A stretch of DNA of 64,000 nt, taken from Bufo bufo (taxonomy: Eukaryota > Chordata > Amphibia > Anura > Bufonidae). The stretch spans positions 216,076,624 through 216,140,623 of the forward strand of contig NC_053389.1 in NCBI RefSeq assembly GCF_905171765.1, in the 5' to 3' direction. Position 1 is the stretch's first letter. Each line of letters begins with the position of its first letter. Under the pieces are notes generated by a model. That model did no database searches. It was not told the origin of the DNA and saw only the letters and a list, made by a program, of their open reading frames with translations. The position numbers and the translations under genes are program-made. Below are positions 1 through 12,700 of this stretch, piece by piece.

Positions 1-414
1 GCTACGGGCAACTACACCAGTTTTGATTAAATCTACCTCAGTCTGTCTTACCACACGTTTTCTTCATGGTATTGTCAATATGCCTGAAAAACGCCAAACG
101 CTACAGCCTGCTGTGAAAAAAAAGCCAGAAAGACCAAAAAGGTTGCCTAATTAACAAAAATGTGAGTAGCAAAAAAACACTTGTGTGTCCTGTGTTTCAT
201 ATTTCCCATAAATCGTCAGCTAACAACCGGACTCTTCCCCCTCCCCCCAAGTAGCAGATGTCAGGAGAAAGAAGGGTTGACTTTAAAAATGACCAATTAT
301 TCTGTTCTCTTCAGGGGAGATAATCTGCCAGCAGAGGTTTCTGGCAGTGGAGGCTAGGCATGCATGTGTCCACCAACAGTTGTCTAATGGGTATAGCCGG
401 CTTTACACCTTTAA

Positions 415-675
415 GCTACTTGCACACAAACGTATTTTTTGTTTTCGTGTCCGTTTTTGTTTTTTTGCGGATAGGATGTGGACCCATTCATTTCAATGGG
501 TCCGCAAAAAATGCTGTGCTGTCCGCATCAGTATGTCCGTTCCGTAGCTAAGCAAAAAAAAAAAAAATAGAACGTGTCCTATTCTTGTCCATTTAGCATA
601 TGGATGTCATCCGTTTTTATTTTTTTCGGATCCACAATTTGCGGACCGCAAAACACATACGGTCGTGTGCAATAT
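415..675. mobile_element. MITE of the 'cacacg...acacatacggtcgtgtgc' family
   Basis: Imperfect terminal inverted repeats (TTGCACACAAACGTAT and the complement of ACACATACGGTCGTGTGCAA). The internal segment 'gcggataggatgtgg..cccattcatttcaatggg' is shared with the copy at 23765-24066. It lies upstream of the first visible BCAT2 exon. Confidence 0.6.
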
Positions 676-720
676 CTGTATATTATTTACCTATACCTTA
701 ATTTTGCTCTCCTTCCTTAG

Positions 721-798
721 GTTTTGGGTAGACAACTAATATCTGTTCAGCGCAGTTGGCCTATTACCTCATGGAGAGCGGCAAGCACAACATTTAAG
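721..798 (+). CDS. BCAT2: BCAT2 exon with mitochondrial presequence
   Basis: It encodes 26 residues between ...ccttccttag and gtgagg. The peptide ([14 protein letters not shown]... to ...AASTTFK) is rich in Arg, Ser and Trp with no acidic residue, as expected for a matrix-targeting peptide, and it ends in the TFK/SFK step that leads into the mature protein. Phase 0 at both ends. Confidence 0.85.
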
Positions 799-3700
799 GT
801 GAGGAGTGCAATGTGGACATAGCTGGAGATAATGGAAGTGTGTGTGGAGTCACGTTCACAAGAATGTCTCCTTGTCCCTTCTTCAATTTAGTCGGCAGAC
901 CTGAAAGTGGAACTGAACAAACATCCTAAGAAGAAGCCGGCGGTGTCAGACTTGGTGTTTGGAAAAACATTTACTGACCATATGCTGACCATAGAATGGA
1001 CCAACGAGAAAGGCTGGGGAAAGCCACTCATTAAGCCCTTCCAAAACCTTTCCCTTCACCCCGCTACTTCTGCACTGCACTACTCAGTGGAGGTAAGATG
1101 TCAGGATCCAGGACGTAATGGCATGGAAATGGAGCCTTCTCCGGTGTAGTGGCAGAATCTGATTTCAGTGGTCGGTCACTGAAGAGTTAAAGAGGACCTG
1201 TCACCTCTCCAGACATGTCTGTTTTAGTAGCATCCCCCAAATAATAACAGTTCTGGAGCATCTGATCTTATGTCATTGATGTGACATTCCTTTATGCTAG
1301 AAGTTATGAATGAATTTCTAGCGGGTTGCAGTGAAGGTCTAGATGGATGTTACCAACTGGGGATGTGTCCCTGCACAGTCTGACACTGGCAGCACGATTG
1401 CCTGGAGTCAGACAGTGCAGGGACAAGGTGAATACAAGTAGTAGCTAAGACAGACATGTCGGGAGAGGTTACAGGTTCTCTTTAACCTGAAGGAGTTTCT
1501 GAGAACTCACAAGTTAAACCATGCAGCGCACGGGTTGCTCTACAGCAGGGGTGCACAACGTTTCCTGGTTGGGGGCCACATTGCCAGAATGAACCAATGA
1601 CGAGGGCCGAAATTAAAATTTAAAGGTGTATTAAAAACTGAAATATTGTACTTATGGCATATTGAACACACATTGTATACCATTAATGTCCAGTTACACT
1701 TCCAGGACTCCCATCTAATGGCAGAAATACATGTAAGCAGCCACAAGACATAGGCATACAAGTCTGTTACCAGATGGTTGGGGGCCGCACAGAATGGTAT
1801 CAAGGGCCGCATGTGGCCCCCGGGCCGCAGGTGGCCCCCGGGCCGCAGGTTGTGCACCCCTGCTCTACAGCAAGCAGTTTAAAGGGATTCTGTCACCAAG
1901 TTATAGGCTATAGAGCTGCGGACATGCACGGTTAGATCGCCACTAGCATGTCCGCAATATACCTGTCCTATAGGGATGTGTGCTTTTATTTTCTTTAAAA
2001 TAGGATTTTAGAGATATGTAAATTAGTCTTGTAAGGTGCCCAAGGGTCTGTACGAACCTTCCTGGTGTCCAGCCATGCCCGCCTGTGAAGGAGCCCAGCA
2101 CCGCCTATGTCCTCCGAATCTCCTCCTTTGGTCACCGATAGATTGCCATAATCCCGCGATGTGCGAGCTCGCGCATGCGCAGTGCCGGTATAGTGTTCCT
2201 TCCCTGTGCTGGCATCAGCCTCAGGGAAGGAACTGCGCATGCGCAAGCTCGCGCATCGCGAGATTACGGCAATCTATCGGTGACGAAAGGAGGAGATTCG
2301 GAGGACATAGGCGGTGCTGGGCTCCTTCACAGGCGGGCGTGGGCACCAGGAAGGTTCGTACAGACCCTTGGGCACCTCACAAGACTAATTTACATATCTC
2401 CTTTTTTAAAGAAAATAAAAGCACACAGCCCTATAGGACAGGTATATTGTGGCGATCTAGCCGTGCACGTCCGTATCTCTATAGCCTAAAACTTGGTGAC
2501 AGAATCCCTTTAATGAATATGAAAGACCTGCAGCTTCCCCTACCTTCCAGCTGATCTTTCTCCATAGGCAAGTGGGCTGGGCTTCACTGGAAAGGAGGCT
2601 TGGTGTAAGATGCACCATTTTGCACCAGAATTTTGGTGCATTTCTGGCATAAAAATCAGTCTCATTTTAGGCCAACCAGTAGCTGGTATAGAGTCTGTGA
2701 AATGTGTCTATTCCTGCACCAGATTTATCATCCAGCCTGAGCCCCTGTGATAAATCTGGTGCAGTCTAGACAGCCGGTCTAAGGTTACACCATCTATAGG
2801 ATTAGTAAAGCTCGGCCTTTCTAGTGGCATTTGGGGAAAAGTATGATTAGTGTTCGCTATTTTTGTGGTGTACAAAAGTTGCATATATGTTGCAAATGCC
2901 ATTTTGCTGCAAAACTTGCAACTTTTTCTCCTTCTCTGCCACCCTTACCACTTTACAAAAAGTGGGCATTAAAAAAGGGTGAAATCCACAGAAACAATAG
3001 ACATGCTGCAGATTTCTAAATCCATATAACACAATAAGAATGGAGGGCTCAAACACCCTGAGGAATGGATAGCGGTAGGTTCACTGCCAACTGGGTCACC
3101 TACCCAGTGATAAAGAGAAATTCAAAAGATGCAAACAGGCAGGCACACCACATTAAAAGATTATTTATTGGTAAACAATCAATAATAAAATTGAATCAAC
3201 ATATACATGATTGTGAAAGACTAAAAAAAAAAATTTAAAAATACTATACTGAACACCTTAAAATAAAATAAAATACACACCCTACAATGTAACAGTATAG
3301 TGCACTATACATTCGCTGGTGAGGTAAGTATATAAGTAGCTCATGCAGATATATCATGTAAACATACTCCTAGGTATATAAAAATCACACCATGTTGGGC
3401 AATATATCACAAGCCGTAATCCATATCTATATAGTCACTTGACTGTCACTTCCTGAAGGAAGATGGTATATCAAATATATATCAGGTGATTGCGACAAAA
3501 GTTTCCAGTAATAGATAAAGGCAGATCAAAAGGGTTTGTTAATAGTTCAATGTATAAGACTTGCTGTTACATTCACAGTTTGTTGGGGTCAGTTCACCAT
3601 CTCTTTCAATAGATGTTCACTGTATTATTTAATAAATTGTTGCCTCTTTGAGGCGAGGACGCTGTGCTACGATCTCACGCTATTTCCGCGATGTCTCGTT

Positions 3701-6700
3701 CTCACACAGCAGTCACGTAGTTTGTTCAGCTGACCCGGTCACGTGATTCGGTCAGCTGACCCAGTCATGTGATGAATTTTTGGTCAGGTGATCTTTTCTG
3801 AAGGTCCTGCTCACAGGTCCTTGTAGGTTGGTCTCACCCTTATTGAAGAGTAAGGTTAAATCTTTACTGGCAAAAATGTGAAACATAAAGAACAGCTGTA
3901 TTCTTATTCCTTTTGGTCCGGACCAGTAGAAGAAATATGGCGATGGAGCACAAACTTAGACGCGTTTCGAGGCTACTTGCCTCTTCCTCAGTGGCTACAG
4001 AACTGTGCTCCTCTTTGTATTCTTTTATAGGCCTCATAATTAAGACACCCATAAGACCCGGGATGGATCCATACAAAATTCATGGAAAATGTGGTTTGGA
4101 GTTTCATTCATTCTATTTTCACTTGTTATCTGCATCTTTTGTATACTTATCTCAGCTTCGTATACATTAGTAGTCCTATGGTCAAAACAGCCTTGTATTC
4201 TAAATATATTTATTTGACTGGTGAATACCAGGCTGTTTTGACCATAGGACTACAAATGTATACGAAGCTGAGATAAGTATACAAAAGATGCAGATTACAA
4301 GTGAAAAATGGAATGAATGAAACTCCAAACCACATTTTCCATGAATTTTGTATGGATCCGTCCCAGATCTTATGGGTGTCTTAATTAGGAGGCCTATAAA
4401 AGAATACAAAGAGGAGCACAGTTCTGTAGCCACTGAGGAAGAGGCAAGTAGCCTTGAAACGCGTCTGTAAGTTTGTGCGTCATCGCCATATTTCTTCTAC
4501 TGGTCCGGACCAAAAGGAATAAGAATACAGCTGTTCTTTATGTTTCACATTTTTGCCAGTAAAGATTTAACCTTACTCTTCAATAAGGGCGAGACCAACC
4601 TACAAGGACCTGTGAGCAGGACCTTCAGAAAAGATCACCTGACCAAGAATTCATCACATGACCGGGTCAGCTGACCAAACTTACGTGACTGCTGTGTGAG
4701 AACGAAACATCGCGGAAATAGCGTGAGATCGTAGCACAGCGTCCTCGCCACATGAAATTATATCCTGAAAAACTACACGAGTGTGATGCCCTATTAAAGA
4801 CCTGATATACCACGGAACAACCATAGTGGTAAGAGCCTCAAAGAGGCAACAATTTATTAAATAATACAGTGAACATCTATTGAAAGAGATGGTGAACTGA
4901 CCCCAACAAACTGTGAATGTAACAGCAAGTCTTATACATTGAACTATTAACAAACCCTTTTGATCTGCCTTTATCTATTACTGGAAACTTTTGGCGCAAT
5001 CACCTGATATATATTTGATATACCATCTTCCTTCAGGAAGTGACAGTCAAGTGACTATATAGATATGGATTACGGCTTGTGATATATTGCCCAACATGGT
5101 GTGATTTTTTATATACCTAGGAGTATGTTTACATGATATATCTGCATGAGCTACTTATATACTTACCTCACCAGCGAATGTATAGTGCACTATACTGTTA
5201 CATTGTAGGGTGTGTATTTTATTTTATTTTAAGGTGTTCAGTATATATATATATATATTTTTTGTATATGTTGATTCAATTTTATTATTGATTGTTTACC
5301 AATAAATAATCTTTTATCTAACACAAGCGACAAAAGGTGGCGTGCCTGCCTATTTACATCTTTTGAAGATTTCAAAATCCGCACGGCAGGTCAATCTCCA
5401 CGCGGAAAATATGTGCAAAGTGTAACTTTTCCAGCTCACCTGTCCGGTCTTTATTACTCCCGACTTCTGATGCCTTGGGTGAGTCCCAGGTACGACAGTG
5501 CAAAAAATGAAGAAAGCGGCTTCAGAATAGAATGAAAATTCTCTTAAAACTTCTCCTTTTATTGCAATATATATAACAGCAAACACATCCACATCGTATG
5601 CAGTGATCGTTAACGCGTTTCAGACATCTCGTCCTTAATCTTAACAATGTATCGCCGTTGAGAGCTATATTTAAATGTGTACTAACCCTTCCTCTCAGAA
5701 ACCGAGGGGAGGAAAGAAACGACTCCATTGGTCACTCCATCATGATAACACCTGTTACCTATATACACACACATTACATTGCAGGTGCTCTTCACACTGA
5801 GCTCAGGTTTTCCACCAGGTTAACCCTTGCCTTCAATTAATCTCTGGGACATGAACTGCTGTCTCCACATTCGGGCTTCAATATCCTGGCTAAACAACAA
5901 CCGCACAGTGTGAACAGCAACATCCCATATTATAATAAAAAAACATAGTAACTAACCCTTCAATGGCCTAATTCTACACCATATAAACTTATATAGGGAT
6001 CCATATAACCAGCTTGGAGCAAATTCTCTTACATTTATTTCAAATTATTGATATACATACATGAGTTCTTTGTTTCAAGTTCAAACCCTCAGGAACCCTG
6101 GTATTGAGCCTAAAAATCCAATAAGCCTCACGAAGGAGGAGTTTTTTGCGGTGGTCACCACCTCGCAATGGTGCAAAAACTGTTTGCCAATTTTATATGA
6201 CGATGAGATATTATATGATGCATTGAAATCTGGATGTCATATAGTCTCAAGGAGGGCTCCAACTTTGTCTAACACCCTATCGCCTTCTCTATTCTCATCC
6301 AAAAAAAATATTAATAAGGAAAGTAACTGGTTAAGTTACAGTGGTTTCACCAAATGTGGTAGTAGCCCTTTTTTAAACGTGTAATTATGTTATCTCAACC
6401 AAAAACTTTGAGAATTTTGATCATTCTTCTACATTTTTGATCAAAAGCTATATAAACTGTAATACTACTGGTGTGGTGTACGTTATCCGTTGTGTAGAAT
6501 GCGACCTTATGTATGTGGGAAGCACCATACGTAAATTTTTTAAATAGGATACTAGAACATCTCAATTATATTACAAATCCCACTGCTATAAATATTTCCA
6601 ATGTAGCTAGACATTTTATACAGGTTCACGCCCGTAGGACAAAGGGTTTTTGTGCCTTTGCGGTGGAAAAGGTTTTTGCACCATTGCGAGGTGGTGACCA

Positions 6701-9700
6701 CCGCAAAAAACTCCTCCTTCGTGAGGCGTATTGGATTTTTAGGCTCAATGCCAGGGTTCCTGCGGGTTTGAACTTGGCAAAAAGAACTCATGTATGTACA
6801 GTACAGACCAAAAGTTTGGACACACCTTCTCATTCAAAGAGTTTTCTTTATTTTCATGACTATGAAAATTGTAGATTCACACTGAAGGCATCAAAAATAT
6901 GAATTAACACATGTGGAATTATATACATAACAAACAAGTGTGAAACAACTGAAAATATGTCATATTTTAGGTTCTTCAAAGTAGCCACCTTTTGCTTTGA
7001 TTACTGCTTTGCACACTCTTGGCATTCTCTTGATGAGCTTCAAGAGGTAGTCCCCTGAAATGGTTTTCACTTCACAGGTGTGCCCTGTCAGGTTTAATAA
7101 GTGGGATTTCTTGCCTTATAAATGGGGTTGGGACCATCAGTTGCGTTGAGGAGAAGTCAGGTGGATACACAGCTGATAGTCCTACTGAATAGACTGTTAG
7201 AATTTGTATTATGGCAAGAAAAAAGCAGCTATGTAAAGAAAAACGAGTGGCCATCATTACTTTTCCGAAAAATTGGGAAAACTTTAAAAGTGAGGGCTAT
7301 TTGACCATGAAGGAGGGTGATGGGGTGCTGCGCCAGATGACCTGGCCTCCACAGTCACCGGACCTGAACCCAATCGAGATGGTTTGGGGTGAGCTGGACC
7401 GCAGAGTGAAGGCAAAAGGGCCAACAAGTGCTAAGCATCTCTGGGAACTCCTTCAAGACTGTTGGAAGACCATTTCAGGGGACTACCTCTTGAAGCTCAT
7501 CAAGAGAATGCCAAGAGTGTGCAAAGCAGTAATCAAAGCAAAAGGTGGCTACTTTGAAGAATCTAGAATATGACATGTTTTCAGTTGTTTCACACTTGTT
7601 TGTTATGTATATAATTCCACATGTGTTAATTCATAGTTTTGATGTCTTCATAGTCATGAAAATAAAGAAAACTCTTTGAATGAGAAGGTGTCCAAACTTT
7701 TGGTCTGTACTGTATATCAATAATTTGAAATAAATGTAAGAGAATTTGCTCCAAGCTGGTTATATGGATCCCTATATAAGTTTATATGGTGTAGAATTAG
7801 GCCATTGAAGGGTTAGTTACTATGTTTTTTTAATTATAATATGGGATGTTGCTGTTCACACTGTGCGGTTGTTGTCTAGCCAGGATATTGAAGCCCGAAT
7901 GTGGAGACAGTTCATGTCCCAGAGACTAATTGAAGGCAAGGGTTAACCTGGTGGAAAACCTGAGCTCAGTGTGAAGAGCACCTGCAATGTAATGTGTGTG
8001 TATATAGGTAACAGGTGTTATCATGATGGAGTGACCAATGGAGTTGTTTCTTCCCTCCCCTCGGTTTCTGAGAGGAAGGGTCAGTACACATTTAAATATA
8101 GCTCTCCACGGTGATACATTGTTACGATTAAGGACGAGATGTCTGAAACGCGTTAACGATCACTGCATACGATGTGGATGTGTTTGCTGTTATATATATA
8201 TATATATATATATATATTGCAATAAAGGAGAAGTTTTAAGAGAATTTTCATTCTATTCTGAAGCCGTTTGCTTCATTTTTTGCACTGTAAATGAGATTTG
8301 TCAGATCTCATTCACTTTGCTGGCGCTGTATTACCTCTAAAGTCTGCACATGACCCACAACGTGTGCGGGTACCCTCCCTGTTTCCGGCACCTCCTCAGA
8401 GGTGTCATCATATGCCCCTTCATCTGGTGAGGAATAGCCTTTCATAGAGGGGCAGATTTCTTTTTACAGATGTGTGGGTGAATCATGGCCGGCACTGAGG
8501 GTGCCATATCTGGGTGCTCTTCACATCATGGAGATCCAGTGTACGTAGGGTTGTAGCCTGCATTTTTCTTTTGTACTGCAAAGTTTCTCTGTGTCTTTTG
8601 TAGCTCTTTGAGGGTATGAAAGCTTATAGAGGAGAGGACAATCAGGTTCGTCTTTTCCGACCTATGTTGAACATGGAGAGGATGCATCGGACGGCACTAC
8701 GAGCTTGTCTACCTGTAAGTCTTTGACTGTATGTTCTCAGATAAAAGAATCACTGATCTGTGTTATTTAACCTCTTCATGACATACAAAAGGAGAGTTTG
8801 AGGGGATACAATCAGGGCTTATGGACACAAAGCACTGGGTCCACTGAAGGGCCTCAAAACTGTTTGACCATATTCCCAGTTGTTAGGGTATGGTTAGCTA
8901 CACCACAATTACTGCCATTGTGTTGATAGGCTAATGTATTGCTATATAGCTATATGTAAGTATGTTAAAAAAAAATTTAATGAATGAAAAGGTCATGTTA
9001 GTTTTCTTAGTTTTTTTTCCAGTTTTTTTTAAGCTTTAAAATCAAACGCTATGTCTAAAGACATAACATAGTATACACTTAGCCTGTGCAATAAATGCTT
9101 ATGATCAGTGCATGCTGTAATAGTTTTTTTTTCCAGCATTTTTGCCAGTATGAATATTAATATAGATTAAATGGTAATCCAATACTGTAACATGGCACCT
9201 ACATAAAGTACCGCTCATCCTGAAAAAAAAACGTACAGCTACGTAAACCCCCCCCCCCCCCATAAAATCATTATGGGGGAGATTTATCAAAACTGGCTTA
9301 GTTGCCATTAGCAACCAATCAGATTCTGGGCTCATTCAGACAACCGTATGTTGCTTTTTGCATCTAATCCGCATTAGATGCGGACCCATTCACTTCTATG
9401 GGGCCCTTTTCTGCCGGTCCATGGCCCCGCAAAACAAATAAAACATGTGCTATACTTGTCTTCCATCTATATGTAATATACAGCATATACAGTCCTGATC
9501 AAAAGTTTAAGACCACTTGACAAGGTTCCAAGTAGAGCTTTAACATGCAACAAGAAGAAATGGGAGTGAGACAAAACATTTTTTAAGAATTCAATTTAAT
9601 GAAAACAACGAATAAACTGAAAAGTTTAGGACCACACCTCCAAAAAATAACTAAACCCCCCCCCCCCCCCCTCCCCAAAACAGAAATCCAACTTCCAAAC

Positions 9701-12700
9701 ATGAACTCAGTAATGAGTAGCTCCGCCGTTATTGTTTATCACTTCAAAAATTTGTTTTGGCATGCTTGATGCAAGCGTTTCCATGAGGTGAGTGGGAACA
9801 TTTCTCCAAGTGGTGAAGACGGCCGCACGAAGGCCATCTACTGTCTGGAACTGTTGTCCATTTTTGTAAACTTCCCTTGCCATCCATCCCCAAAGGTTCT
9901 CCATTGGATTTAGATCAGGGGAACATGCAGGATGGGCCAAAAGAGTGATGTCATTCTCCTGGAAGAAGTCCCTTGTCCTGCGGGCATTGTGTACTGTAGC
10001 GTTGTTCTGTTGAAAAACCCAGTCGTTACCACACAGACGAGGGCCCTCAGTCATGAGGAATGCTCTCTGCAACATCTGGACATAGCCAGCGGCCGTTTGA
10101 CGCCCCTGCACTTCCTGAAGCTCCATTGTTCCACTGAAGGAAAAAGCACCCCATACCATTATGGTACCCCCTCCACTGTGGTGCGTAGAAAACATCTCAG
10201 GTGGGATCTGCTTGTCATGCCAGTAACGTTGGAAACCATCAGGACCATCAAGGTTACATTTTTTCTCATCAGAGAATAAAACTTTCTTCCACCTTTTGAA
10301 TTTCCCATGTTTGGTGCTCTCTTGCAAAGTCCAAACGAGCAGTTCTGTGGCGTTCAAGGAGACGAGGTCTTTGAAGACGGTTTTGGTTTTTGAAGCCCTT
10401 CAGTCTCAGATGCCGTCTGATGGTTATGGGGCTGCAGTCAGCACCAGTAAGGGCCTTAATTTGGGTCAAGGATCGTCCAGTGTCTTGACGGACAGCCAAC
10501 TGGATCCTCCGGCTCAGTGCTGATGAAATTTTTTTGGGTCTTCCACTTGACTTTTTTGTTCCATAACCCTCAGGATCATTTAAGAAATTCCAAATGACTT
10601 ACTGCGTCCCACCTTAGCAGTGATGGCGCGCTGTGAGACACCCTGCTTATGCAGTTCAACAACCCGACCACGTTCAAAAAGGGAGAGTTTTTTTTTGCCT
10701 TTGCCATCACAACGTGTGACTACCTGACAGAAAATGACAATGAATCCACATCTTTGCACAGATTTCGCCTTTTAAAGGCATGTGGTCCTAAAATTTGGAT
10801 AAGCTGAAAAACAGCCTGTTTCAGTTTAATCGTTATTTTCAATTAATTGAATGCTCAAAAAATGTTTTGCCTCACTCTCATTTCTTCTTGTTGCATGTTG
10901 AAGCTCTACTTGGAACCTTGTTAAGATCCAACAATGTAAAATATGATTGTAATATATAACCTAAAGATAAGGCCTAAAAACCAAATATAATCAGGTGATC
11001 AGTAAAGGCCTTGTCCTTCCATTTGACTTACTCTTGCCCCATTGGAAGCAGTTATGTCCATTTTTTGTTTTCTTGTAAAATATGCTGAAAAAGAATAGTG
11101 TCCCATCAATGATATTCAGTCTCCTGTATCTTTTCTCAGTCCTTTGACAATGCAGAACTTCTAGAATGCCTAAGAAGACTTATTGACCTCGACAGAGACT
11201 GGGCTCCTAAATCTACTACCGCTAGTCTCTACATTCGACCCACCTTTATTGGCACAGAGGTAGATTTTGCTTTTACTGTTATACTATTTATGTATTGCTT
11301 TTGATAACCTCCCTTGGTGGCACAGTGTTCTGCATTTTGTGAAGGACGGCACGTCACCTCTTTGCTGCATGTCAGGAGAGGGCAGTTTGGAGTCTATGAG
11401 GTTGATGTCACTTTGGAAGGTCACAGTTTTTGTTCCATTTACTACAAAGTGAGGTGTATGAATATAACCAACTTATATGATATTTGTTTGTTTTATTTTT
11501 TCCTGTTTGTTAGAATTTATAGCTTTCATGGTCATTGTATGACATTTTGGATGTTGTATGTGTTTGTATTGTAAGCACACCCACAATTTTTTTTTCTTTA
11601 TTTTTAGAACAGTTAGGACCTGATAAAATAAATCTCCTTGTGCTCAATTTCCCTTTAATTATTATTAAAGCATTTGTGCAGGGGTTATATATATTGGTGA
11701 CCTATCTTCAGGACAGGTCACCAATATTTGATCAGCGGGGGTCCAACAACCGGCACCCCTGTCGATCAGCTGCTTGAAGAGGAGGTGACGCTCCATGCGA
11801 GCGCTGCTTCCTGGTCATTAGGGTCCATTTACACATCCGTGTGTGTTTTGCGGATCCGCAAAACACGGACACTGGCAATGTGCGTTCCGCACATCGTCGG
11901 CACTTAATAGAAAATGCCTATTCTTGTCCGCAATTGCGGACAAGAATAGGACATGTTCTATTTTTTCGGGATTGGAATTGCGGACCCGGAAGTGCGGGTC
12001 CACATTTCCTGATCCGGGCAGCACATCATGCGGCCCCATAGAAATGAATGGGTCCACAATTCCGTTCCGCAAAATGCGGAACGGAATTGCGGATGTGTGA
12101 ATGAACCCTTCCTGCGCGTAGTCTCCCCTTGTACGGTGGTGCAGTGTAATTAAAAGTACTCGCTCCATTCATGTTTATGTCTGTCAAATCATTAGAAATA
12201 AGCATATTAGCTCATGTCAGCCAAACCAGAGACTCGTCTAAATGTAAGAGTGACCTGTTTGTGAAAGCTGTTTTGGGTTTTCTTGGCCTTCATCAGTACA
12301 GAGCAGGTTAGTCGTTGGCTGGATGAGATGACTCTTTGAAGAGACCCAGCAGATGTATGAAGACTTCTTTTCAACGGGTACCCTGTCCTGTACTGACAGA
12401 GGGCAAGAACTTTAAAACATCTGTCTACAAATGGAAATCTCTGGTTTGGTTTGACGTGAACTAATTTTTATATATTTTCTCATGGACCATTGTCTGATAA
12501 AAAAAAAAAATACTTCATATACATAAGACTTTTGTCATCTGAACTTGACGTTTGTGGTGGCACCAGCCTAAACACGCATAAGTGGAGCTCCTGACTCTTC
12601 CCAACCATCTATCAGGGTAGAGAGGGATCAGTGTTCTTTTGGCTTTCTCCTCTCTCCTCAATGAAAACACATACATGCTTGACCAGGTGTGTAAGTGTAT

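Larger units (their letters stand above)
5497..8289. mobile_element. Penelope-derived foldback, disrupted by a Tc1 MITE
   Basis: The left arm 5497-6180 is the inverted copy of 6672-8289 once the insertion at 6799-7712 is removed. The outer ends 'tgcaaaaaatgaag' and 'cttcattttttgca' are complementary. The centre (6181-6671) holds Penelope endonuclease coding sequence. The arms carry 'acgagatgtctGAAACGCGTTAACG' near 8125-8157 and its complement at 5607-5637. The layout fits Penelope elements, whose terminal repeats often sit in inverted orientation. Confidence 0.75.

Noticed and set aside
1..720. First BCAT2 exon in this stretch
   Set aside because: No ATG followed by a short coding stretch and a good donor in the right phase could be singled out; the start exon is probably further upstream.
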